A DNA stretch of 8,372 bases from Bacillota bacterium (GTDB taxonomy: Bacteria > Bacillota > Clostridia > Oscillospirales > Ruminococcaceae), in the NCBI GenBank assembly GCA_023429685.1, contig JAEZDF010000096.1, forward strand, positions 1 through 8,372, read 5' to 3'. The position numbers were made by a program, and so were the translations under genes. The notes below the pieces were generated by a model, which saw only the letters and a list, made by a program, of their open reading frames with translations, searched no databases and was not told where the DNA came from. Positions 1-5,152 of the stretch are shown here, one piece after another (position 1 is the stretch's first letter; every line of letters starts with the position of its first letter).

Positions 1-415
1 TTATCCCATCACCTACGATTCTTATAATTATTTCAAGAAAAAGCGCCTCGATCTCCTGCGTTTTTATGAAAATATAGTCCTTAAGATATTCCGGCGGGTA
101 GTAATAGTATCGATCCCAAAACACCATTTTGTCGTTGTTTTTACAATGCTTCACATAAGCTGTAAAGATCTCTTCTAATTTGTTAAGACAGTTTGTTTCG
201 TCGTCATAGACGGTTAATTTGCGGATAAACTGGGCATAGTCCGCTACTATTCCATCAAATACAGCGGTAAATATGTCTTCTTTTCCTGCGTAATGAGAAT
301 ACAAAGACCCCTTTTTAATCCCCACCGCCTTTGCGATATCATCCATACTGGTGCCGAAATACCCTTGGTTTGCAAATAGAACCAGCGAGCTTTCTAGAAT
401 TTTATCTTTTCTCAT
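1..415 (-). CDS. TetR/AcrR-family transcriptional repressor (C-terminus beyond window)
   Basis: Reading the minus strand from the ATG at 415 gives 138 open codons before the left edge; TetR proteins usually have about 190-200 residues, so the C-terminus is missing because of the window, not because of a mutation. The N-terminus is a typical TetR DNA-binding domain: MRKDKILESSLVLFANQGY leads to TSMDDIAKAVGIKKGSLYSH and then AGKEDIF (roughly residues 1-50), the conserved helix-turn-helix and the Y-x-H-[FY]-x-x-K-E-x-[IL] motif. After it comes the start of the helical ligand-binding domain, with an aromatic stretch DRYYYYPPEYLKDY near residues 101-114. A Shine-Dalgarno AAGGGGG lies just upstream of the ATG. 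The gene points away from everything else here, and a palindrome over its start site suggests autorepression. The usual target would be a nearby efflux or membrane gene, possibly off the left edge. The coding sequence is more AT-rich than the rest of the window. Family call is secure; ligand unknown. Confidence 0.93.
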   Translation of the reverse strand, partial: MRKDKILESSLVLFANQGYFGTSMDDIAKAVGIKKGSLYSHYAGKEDIFTAVFDGIVADYAQFIRKLTVYDDETNCLNKLEEIFTAYVKHCKNNDKMVFWDRYYYYPPEYLKDYIFIKTQEIEALFLEIIIRIVGDGI

Positions 416-434
416 AAGTCCCCCTTAAAGAAAA

Positions 435-453
435 CTACCTACCGTTTGGTAGT
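435..453. promoter_or_regulatory. Probable TetR operator (autoregulatory palindrome)
   Basis: CTACC-GTTT-GGTAG (439-452) is a perfect 5-bp inverted repeat around a 4-bp core. An overlapping pairing ACTACC (434-439)/GGTAGT (448-453) extends the symmetric zone. The motif lies directly downstream of the tetR -10 element, over the expected transcription start. TetR-family dimers commonly bind short palindromes of the ACCGNNNGGT kind at this position to block their own promoter. Binding by this particular protein is inferred from position and symmetry. Confidence 0.65.
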
Positions 454-482
454 ATTGTATCACACCAATATAAAAATAGCAA
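454..482 (-). promoter_or_regulatory. Sigma-A-type promoter of the tetR gene
   Basis: On the minus strand, -35 TTGCTA (477-482) and -10 TACAAT (454-459) are separated by exactly 17 bp. Transcription would start close to 447, inside the palindrome at 439-452, and run into the tetR ribosome site. The same two hexamers with the same spacing occur upstream of the darA start at the right end of the window. The assignment rests on matches to the consensus and has no experimental support. Confidence 0.7.
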
Positions 483-500
483 TAGAGATTTTTATATTGG
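465..500. repeat. Perfect 13-bp inverted repeat with 10-nt loop
   Basis: CCAATATAAAAAT (465-477) is repeated exactly as its reverse complement ATTTTTATATTGG (488-500), with AGCAATAGAG between. The left arm covers most of the spacer of the tetR promoter and the loop contains most of its -35 hexamer. There is no T-run after the arms beyond the arms themselves, so it does not look like an ordinary terminator. It could be a second operator, an AT-rich UP-like element with dyad symmetry, or the scar of a small insertion. Confidence 0.7.
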
Positions 501-653
501 CATCACATATAGCTTGGGTTGTACTAAATGTTTGTACGCTGAGTTGTGACATGATGAGCGGCTCCATCCGTGCGGTGATTTCCGAAATAATCAGCGGTTA
601 AGTGCAGAGAAGGCGCAAATAGAAGCGTTTCTATCCCTGATACTACTATAACC

Positions 654-695
654 AGTCGGTCACGGTATTTTTGGGCCCAAAACCGACTGTTTTTT
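654..695 (+). terminator. Rho-independent terminator without an intact upstream gene
   Basis: AGTCGGT (654-660) pairs with ACCGACT (682-688), followed by GTTTTTT (689-695). The 21-nt loop contains most of a separate perfect palindrome TTTTGGGCCCAAAA (669-682), which could compete with or stack inside the main stem. The T-run is only on the plus strand, so it would stop rightward transcription, yet the only gene to its left is tetR on the other strand. Confidence 0.55.
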
Positions 696-745
696 ATGAA
701 AAGTGGTTGACGCATGAAAGCAAAAGGGATAAGCTATACCTAGAA

Positions 746-795
746 AAAAGTCCGCACTGACAGCCTTCATCAAGCGTTCGGTCGGGCTTTTGGTT
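746..795 (+). terminator. Strong hairpin, terminator or attenuator before the permease
   Basis: A 9-bp stem AAAAGTCCG (746-754)/CGGGCTTTT (783-791), with one G-U pair, continues after a single bulged C755 into ACTGA (756-760)/TCGGT (778-782). That gives about 14 pairs, followed by GGTTTT. The minus strand also shows a T-run on its far side (complement of 744-749), so it may work in both directions. It lies about 50 nt upstream of the permease start. If the weak promoter at 707-735 is used, this hairpin would be an attenuator in the permease leader; otherwise it closes a lost upstream gene. Confidence 0.5.
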
Positions 796-848
796 TTGCA
801 AATTCATCTGCCCAAACGACACAATAAGAGGAAATGAGGAACAGGGAT

Positions 849-2297
849 ATGTCGGATCATTTGAACAGAAAGTACGGTCTATTTACAGCCATCGCAATGG
901 TAGTAGGCATTGTTATTGGCAGCGGAGTATTCTTTAAATCCGAAAAGGTGTTACAAGCAACGGGTGGGGATATGCCGATGGGCATCCTCGCGTGGCTTAT
1001 TGGCGGTGTCATCATGCTGAGCTGCTCGCTTGCGTTTGCGGTAATGGCTGGGCGGTACGAAAAGGCCAATGGTGCGGTAGACTATGCGGAGGCGACCTGC
1101 GGCACCGGCTACGCGTACCTGCTTGGTTGGTTTTTGTGCACCATCTATTATCCGTCCCTTGCAGGCGTTTTGGCGTGGGTCTCGGCACGATTTACCGTCG
1201 TGTTTCTCACCTCGGTCAATCCGGGCTTTGCTCTGCTCGTGCCCGTTTCAGAGGGTGGTGCAGTCATAGGACCCGAATGCATGGTGATTGCTGCGTTTTA
1301 CCTGATTGCAAGCTACACGCTCAACACCCTTGCGCCAAAGCTTGCCGGCAAGTTTCAGGTCAGCGCAACGGTGATAAAGCTCATCCCACTTGTTTTGATG
1401 GCGGTGGTCGGCACCATATACGGGCTGATGCACGGCATCACGGTGGAGAACTTTACAAAAGTCGCGGCGGAGTCGGTGGAAAGCGTTGTACGGGTAAGCC
1501 CGTTGTTTGGGGCGGTAGTCGCGGTCGCGTTTGCGTATGACGGCTGGATTGTTGCAACCTCCATTAACGCGGAACTAAAAAACTCAAAGAAAAACCTGCC
1601 CCTTGCACTGGTGTTCGGTGCAATCATCGTGATAACCGTCTATGTTTTGTACTACATCGGACTAGCGGGAGGTGCCACCACCGAGGAGCTTGTTCAAAAC
1701 GCGACCTCACCGTTTATCAACATCTTTGGACCCGTGGTCGGCACCGCTTTGTTCTTGTTCATTACGATATCCTGCCTCGGCACGCTAAACGGTTTAATGC
1801 TCGGGTGTACGCGCGGTCTGTATTTTCTTTCTGCCAGAAGACAGGGACCCAAGCCGGAGATGTTTAACCAGCTCGACCCCTCAACCAATATGCCCGCAAA
1901 TTCCGCGGTGATTGGTCTAATGCTTTCCGTGTTTTGGTTTTTGTTCTTTTACGGGGCAAACCTTTCCACCGGTTGGTTTGGGTTGTTTAATTTCGACAGC
2001 TCAGAGCTGCCCATCGTCAGCGCGTATTCCATGTACATCCCCATCCTAATTCTGTTCATGGTTAAGGCAAAGGACGTAAGCCCCGTTAAACGTTTTGTTG
2101 TTCCTGCTCTTGCCGTATGCGGGTGCGTGTTTATGGTTGTATCCGCGGTGTTCTCTCACGGCGTCGTGCCGTACCTTGAGGCCAAGGCGCAGGGGCGGTT
2201 TTCGCTCCCCATTCTGTTTTACCTAATCCTGTTTGCCGTCTTTATGGGGATTGGGGTGCTGTTTAACCGCAATAAACAAAAACAAACTGAAATATAG
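849..2297 (+). CDS. APC-superfamily amino acid permease, SteT/LAT-like
   Basis: This is a polytopic inner-membrane transporter of the amino acid-polyamine-organocation superfamily, most similar from memory to the Bacillus subtilis Ser/Thr exchanger SteT and the LAT group. The first membrane helix holds the substrate-binding glycine motif GIVIGSGVFF (residues 20-29), followed by the LAT-like KSEKV stretch. FAYDGW (228-233) in helix 6 is the matching motif of SteT-type carriers, and KNSKKNLPLAL follows it. About twelve hydrophobic segments are spaced through the 482 residues, the usual size for the family, and the tail is short, charged and cytoplasmic (RNKQKQTEI). I chose the ATG at 849 because GAGGA (836-840) stands 8 nt before it; the alternative ATG at 834 has its GAGGA only 1 nt away and would add five residues. 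The substrate cannot be read from sequence. No clear terminator follows; the stop codon overlaps the promoter of the MerR gene. Confidence 0.92.
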   Translation: MSDHLNRKYGLFTAIAMVVGIVIGSGVFFKSEKVLQATGGDMPMGILAWLIGGVIMLSCSLAFAVMAGRYEKANGAVDYAEATCGTGYAYLLGWFLCTIYYPSLAGVLAWVSARFTVVFLTSVNPGFALLVPVSEGGAVIGPECMVIAAFYLIASYTLNTLAPKLAGKFQVSATVIKLIPLVLMAVVGTIYGLMHGITVENFTKVAAESVESVVRVSPLFGAVVAVAFAYDGWIVATSINAELKNSKKNLPLALVFGAIIVITVYVLYYIGLAGGATTEELVQNATSPFINIFGPVVGTALFLFITISCLGTLNGLMLGCTRGLYFLSARRQGPKPEMFNQLDPSTNMPANSAVIGLMLSVFWFLFFYGANLSTGWFGLFNFDSSELPIVSAYSMYIPILILFMVKAKDVSPVKRFVVPALAVCGCVFMVVSAVFSHGVVPYLEAKAQGRFSLPILFYLILFAVFMGIGVLFNRNKQKQTEI

Positions 2298-2314
2298 ATA
2301 TAAATCTATATAAT
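2287..2314 (+). promoter_or_regulatory. Promoter of the MerR gene with palindrome in its spacer
   Basis: A perfect -10 TATAAT (2309-2314) is preceded at 16 bp by CTGAAA (2287-2292, four of six consensus bases). Between them lies the inverted repeat TATAGAT (2293-2299)-ATAA-ATCTATA (2304-2310), which fills the spacer. MerR-family activators bind dyads placed exactly there, usually with a 19-20 bp spacer; here it is shorter, so the dyad may instead mediate plain autorepression. The start would fall near 2321, leaving a leader of about 150 nt. Confidence 0.55.
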
Positions 2315-2469
2315 AGAAACACCAGCCCAAAATGATTCTATGACAACGGGTGGAACGGTCAACGCTATCATTGCAGGCAGCGCGGTTGTGTATGTGGATA
2401 CTGTGGTGGTTTGGCTGAGCCCCAAATCCCCAAGCTGAATGGCAGGCGGCAGCGTACGAGGAAAGATTT

Positions 2470-3252
2470 ATGAATATCGATACAATGGGCTCTTTGCCTG
2501 ATAATAGCGCGACAAAGACGTATCGAACCGCGCAGGTCGCAGCGCTTACGGGGATACACCCCAATACCGTTCGTCTGTACGAGGCGTGCGGGCTCATTCC
2601 CAAACCCCTTCGAGCGCAAAACGGCTACCGCGTGTTTACCGAGGTTCACGTGCAGCAGATTCACCTCGCGCGCATCGCGCTACGGGCACAAGTAATACAA
2701 AATGGTCTGCGTAAACGCGCCATCCATATCATTAAGCTATCCGCCGCGGGGGAATACGACCGGGCAATCCAGCAATGCCACGAGTACCTCTGCTGTGTTA
2801 AGGCGGAGCAGCGCACCGCGGAGGAAGCACTTGAGATAACGCAGGGTCTGCTACTGGGCAAACAAACAACGAATCAAAATGCTAGTCTCACCCGCAAGCA
2901 AACCGCTGATCTGCTGGGCATTACCATTGATACGTTGCGCAACTGGGAGATGAACGGTCTTTTGACTGCAAAACGCAGGGCGAACGGCTACCGGGTGTAC
3001 GACTGGGATGACATCAACACACTAAAGATTATTCGCACCCTTCGCTCCGCGCAATATTCATTATCATCAATATTACGTATGCTTACTGCGCTTTCTGATC
3101 GTTCCGGGGTTGACCTGCGTGAGATACTGGACACACCGCAGGATACGGAAGACATCATATGGGTGTGCGACCGGCTTATCACCTCACTCTCCAATTTGGA
3201 GGAGGACATCCATCAGATGCTTGAACAGTTGCGGCTGCTAAAAAATATGTGA
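2470..3252 (+). CDS. MerR-family regulator with two tandem MerR DNA-binding domains
   Basis: The 260-residue protein carries two winged-helix MerR units. The first, about residues 17-85, has YRTAQVAALTGIHPNTVRLY and the wing NGYRVF (51-56). The second, about 139-205, has LTRKQTADLLGITIDTLRNW and the wing NGYRVY (172-177). Between them is a helical linker (85-132) with several cysteines (C103, C108, C109). The last 35 residues are a predicted coiled coil (LSNLEEDIHQMLEQLRLL) like the dimerisation helix of MerR proteins. Ordinary MerR proteins have a single N-terminal copy and are 110-280 residues long, so this looks like an internal duplication. The ATG at 2470 has GAGGAAAG (2458-2465) before it. 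It directly precedes an ABC ATPase and membrane gene and probably senses a compound that the pump exports. Palindromes before and after the gene are candidate operators. Family certain; ligand unknown. Confidence 0.92.
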   Translation: MNIDTMGSLPDNSATKTYRTAQVAALTGIHPNTVRLYEACGLIPKPLRAQNGYRVFTEVHVQQIHLARIALRAQVIQNGLRKRAIHIIKLSAAGEYDRAIQQCHEYLCCVKAEQRTAEEALEITQGLLLGKQTTNQNASLTRKQTADLLGITIDTLRNWEMNGLLTAKRRANGYRVYDWDDINTLKIIRTLRSAQYSLSSILRMLTALSDRSGVDLREILDTPQDTEDIIWVCDRLITSLSNLEEDIHQMLEQLRLLKNM

Positions 3253-3267
3253 TTTAAAACCCTCCAC

Positions 3268-3303
3268 TATATCACCAGACTTTTGTTTGGTGATATATTT
3301 TTT
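3268..3303 (+). terminator. Perfect hairpin between merR and ABC genes: terminator, attenuator or operator
   Basis: TATATCACCA (3268-3277) and TGGTGATATA (3288-3297) form a perfect 10-bp stem with a 10-nt loop, followed at once by six T (3298-3303). That is the form of an intrinsic terminator. It sits only 15 bases after the merR stop and 26 bases before the ABC start. Any transcript of the pump genes from the merR promoter must pass it, so partial read-through is likely. A weak promoter can be drawn across it (TTGTTT 3283-3288, TACATT 3305-3310), in which case the right arm would lie in its spacer, as a MerR operator would. Confidence 0.7.
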
Positions 3304-3329
3304 GTACATTATTGTGAGGAGGGCATCAA

Positions 3330-4067
3330 ATGGACTATGTAGTTCAGGTTGAAAACCTGAAAAAATCGTACGGCGCGCAGGTGGCGGTACAAAACGTGAG
3401 CTTCTCGGTGAAAAGGGGACAGGTGTTCGGGCTTTTGGGTGCCAACGGCGCGGGCAAAAGCACGACCATCGAGTGCGTCCTAGGCACCAAAAGGCAGGAT
3501 GAAGGGCTTGTTCGCATTCTGGGGCTTGACCCAAGCAAGAACCGTAAGCGGTTATTCGAACAGGTCGGGGTTCAGTTTCAGGAGTCGAGCTATCAGGAGA
3601 AGATAACCGTAGCCGAGCTGTGCGAGATGACAGCGTCGCTCTACAAACAGCCGGAAAGCTGGCAAACCCTGCTCAGCCGGTTTGGTCTTGCGGAGAAAAG
3701 CAAAAGCTTTGTCTCCGAGCTGTCTGGCGGTCAGCGTCAGCGGTTGTACATCGTGCTCGCACTCATCCCAAACCCCGAGGTGGTTTTTTTGGACGAGCTA
3801 ACCACAGGGCTTGACGCCAAAGCACGCAGGGAGGTTTGGTCTCATCTGCGCACGCTCAAAGAAAACGGCATGACCATTGTGCTCACCTCTCATTACATGG
3901 ACGAGGTGGAGGTGCTGTGCGACAGCATCTGTATCTTAAGGCAGGGCAGTATCGTCTTTCAGGGCACGGTGCAGGAGGCAATTCAAATCAGCCCGCACGA
4001 GAAGCTGGAGGACGCATACCTTTGGTATACCGACGACGAGGAGGTACTTTGTGATGAAAGCGTTTAA
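3330..4067 (+). CDS. ABC transporter ATP-binding protein (ABC-2 multidrug/efflux type)
   Basis: A 245-residue nucleotide-binding subunit of an ABC exporter, active on the cytoplasmic face of the membrane. The motifs are in order: Walker A GANGAGKST (37-45), Q-loop around Q82-Q84 (VQFQESS), signature LSGGQRQR (131-138), Walker B VVFLDE (151-156) with catalytic E156, D-loop TTGLD (158-162), and switch histidine H188 in TSHYMDE. One oddity: residue 157 is Leu, where this family nearly always has Pro (LDEPTTGLD becomes LDELTTGLD). The catalytic residues are intact, so the protein should hydrolyse ATP. The start has a very strong site GAGGAGGG (3316-3323) 6 nt before the ATG. The gene overlaps the next one, and the pair resembles the drug or antimicrobial-peptide exporters often placed beside MerR or GntR regulators. 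Length is normal for a small ABC-2 ATPase. Substrate not predictable. Confidence 0.95.
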   Translation: MDYVVQVENLKKSYGAQVAVQNVSFSVKRGQVFGLLGANGAGKSTTIECVLGTKRQDEGLVRILGLDPSKNRKRLFEQVGVQFQESSYQEKITVAELCEMTASLYKQPESWQTLLSRFGLAEKSKSFVSELSGGQRQRLYIVLALIPNPEVVFLDELTTGLDAKARREVWSHLRTLKENGMTIVLTSHYMDEVEVLCDSICILRQGSIVFQGTVQEAIQISPHEKLEDAYLWYTDDEEVLCDESV

Positions 4068-4797
4068 AACCATGCTTAAAACCGAGCTTAAGCTCTCACT
4101 GCGCGGCATGGATATGGTTATCTTTGCCCAAATCATGCCGGTGGTTGTCACCGTAATTATCGGAATCATCTTTGGCAGTCAGCCTGCCTTTGAAGGCGCA
4201 TCCTACTCCTTTTTTGCGCAGTCGTTCGGCGCGCTTGCAACCGTCGGCATCTGCGCGTCGGGCGTAATGGGTCTGCCCCTTGTAATTGCCGACTACCGCC
4301 ACAAAAAGATACTAAAGCGGTTTCGGGTTACCCCCGTAAGCCCGTCAATGATTCTGTTTGTTCAGGTCACCGCACACTTCTTGCAGTCGGTGGTTTCTGC
4401 TGTTCTTGTTTATCTAACAAGCGTAATCTTTTTCGGCTTTCGCCTGCAGGGCTCTATGCTTGCGTTTATCGGCTCGTTTTTGCTGGTGCTTGTATCCATT
4501 TACAGCATCGGTCTTTTGATTGGGGGCGTTTCGCCGAACATCAAGGTATCAAACCTGCTGTGCACCATCTTTTATTTTCCCATGCTGTTGTTTTCGGGGG
4601 CGACGCTGCCGTACGAGGTGCTGCCGCCCGTATTCCAGCGCATCTCGGATGTTATGCCGCTGACACAGGGGATTAAGCTGCTAAAAGCGACATCCCTCGG
4701 TCTGCCTGTAGAAAATGCCGTTGTCCCTCTGATTATCATGGGGGTGCTTGCGCTGCTGTGCATTGTCGCCTCAGTGCGTTTCTTTCGGTGGGAATAA
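4054..4797 (+). CDS. ABC-2 type transporter permease
   Basis: A 247-residue membrane subunit that pairs with the upstream ATPase. Six hydrophobic helices can be seen at about residues 22-41, 53-78, 100-128, 136-160, 166-186 and 221-242. They have the order and loop pattern of ABC-2 permeases, including the cytoplasmic charged stretch ADYRHKKILKRFRVTPVSP (79-97) and the FSGATLPYEVLPP turn after helix 5. I chose the ATG at 4054 because GAGGAGGT (4038-4045) is 8 nt upstream; a GTG at 4051, 5 nt from the same site, would add one residue. The start lies inside the end of the ATPase gene (14-nt overlap), a sign of translational coupling and equal expression. A strong terminator follows about 20 bases after the stop, so this gene ends the unit. 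Confidence 0.93.
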   Translation: MKAFKTMLKTELKLSLRGMDMVIFAQIMPVVVTVIIGIIFGSQPAFEGASYSFFAQSFGALATVGICASGVMGLPLVIADYRHKKILKRFRVTPVSPSMILFVQVTAHFLQSVVSAVLVYLTSVIFFGFRLQGSMLAFIGSFLLVLVSIYSIGLLIGGVSPNIKVSNLLCTIFYFPMLLFSGATLPYEVLPPVFQRISDVMPLTQGIKLLKATSLGLPVENAVVPLIIMGVLALLCIVASVRFFRWE

Positions 4798-4818
4798 GGG
4801 CAAGATCATATTAAAAGG

Positions 4819-4852
4819 AGGGCTGTCCGACATGGGCAGCCCTTGCTTTTTT
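4819..4852 (+). terminator. Rho-independent terminator of the MerR-ABC unit
   Basis: GGGCTGTCC (4820-4828) pairs with GGGCAGCCC (4834-4842) in a 9-bp, GC-rich stem with one G-U pair and a GACAT loop. TTGC and six T (4847-4852) follow. It starts 22 bases after the permease stop and is the clearest terminator in the window. Confidence 0.88.
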
Positions 4853-4913
4853 GCACAAGCCTACTTAATCTTACAATCTATGTATGATCTGTGCCGATTT
4901 GCGGCTATGCTGT

Positions 4914-4943
4914 TTGACACCCGCACGGAGCTGGTGATATAAT
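4914..4943 (+). promoter_or_regulatory. Sigma-A promoter with both hexamers at perfect consensus
   Basis: TTGACA (4914-4919) and TATAAT (4938-4943) both match the consensus exactly, with an 18-bp spacer (one base longer than optimal). It lies downstream of the ABC terminator and upstream of the FemAB gene, so it probably drives the FemAB-decarboxylase-GNAT operon. The start would be near 4950, which leaves about 200 nt of leader. Confidence 0.75.
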
Positions 4944-4950
4944 TTTATGA

Positions 4951-5062
4951 AATGGGGTTACGGTTATCACCCATTCCTAACAGGCGAAATTCAGTTACAG
5001 TAAAAACGGAGCAGGGACTTTGCCAATATGCGAATGCGAAGGGCGTTTTGCCCCTTTTGGCA
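4951..5062 (+). promoter_or_regulatory. Structured leader with mutually exclusive stems (unassigned)
   Basis: Three pairings are visible in the leader. Stem 1 is AATGGG (4951-4956)/CCCATT (4970-4975). Stem 2 is GGC-g-AAA (4983-4989)/TTTGCC (5019-5024). Stem 3 is TGCCA (5021-5025)/TGGCA (5058-5062), enclosing a hairpin AAGGGC/GCCC-CTT (5039-5056) with a GTTTT loop. Stems 2 and 3 compete for the same bases 5021-5024, as in a switch. The inner hairpin of stem 3 is followed by TTTT (5055-5058), which could give a weak terminator. I recognise no known riboswitch or T-box consensus. A small RNA of about 110 nt is another possibility. Confidence 0.35.
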
Positions 5063-5085
5063 TACGACATCCTTATACATACCAT
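5057..5085 (+). promoter_or_regulatory. Possible second promoter close to the FemAB gene
   Basis: TTGGCA (5057-5062, five of six) and TACCAT (5080-5085, four of six) are 17 bp apart, about 70 bases before the FemAB start. It would give a transcript without the structured leader. Much weaker than the promoter at 4914. Confidence 0.25.
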
Positions 5086-5152
5086 ACTATATCCATAATC
5101 GGGTTACTTTGATAATGCAAGGGTTAAGCAACGACAGAAAGGCGTGGTCTTC

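Larger units (their letters stand above)
501..848. other. Gene-poor spacer, possible remnant of decayed sequence
   Basis: About 350 bases between the divergent tetR promoter and the permease contain no convincing gene. I see two plus-strand hairpins (listed separately) and a weak promoter-like pair TTGACG (707-712) and TAAGCT (730-735) with 17-bp spacing. A second weak pair, TTGCAA (796-801) and CACAAT (820-825), would give a very short leader for the permease. A run of codons in one plus frame is open from 744 to 827 but has no start. A minus-strand frame of 63 codons (524-715) runs through the first terminator hairpin and has no recognisable motif. Two terminators without genes in front of them suggest that a gene was lost or degraded here. 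Confidence 0.4.

Noticed and set aside
465..500. Inverted repeat as an insertion-sequence end or CRISPR repeat
   Set aside because: There is only one copy in the window, no transposase beside it, and no regularly spaced repeats anywhere in the sequence.
524..715. 63-codon minus-strand frame in the spacer
   Set aside because: It passes through the terminator hairpin at 654-688, has no domain I recognise, and its end lies close to the inverted repeat; more likely chance.
714..827. Plus-strand frame before the permease (ATG 714 to TAG 741, then open to TAA 825)
   Set aside because: Interrupted by a stop after nine codons, no start after it and no ribosome site; the same bases form the 746-795 hairpin, which explains them better.
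992..1540. Long plus-strand open frame inside the permease
   Set aside because: It lies fully inside the permease in another frame, its translation is rich in Arg, Cys and His without any family motif, and the permease frame has clear APC motifs.
2223..2664. Minus-strand frames over the permease-MerR junction
   Set aside because: They run antisense through the merR promoter and start and show no family motif.
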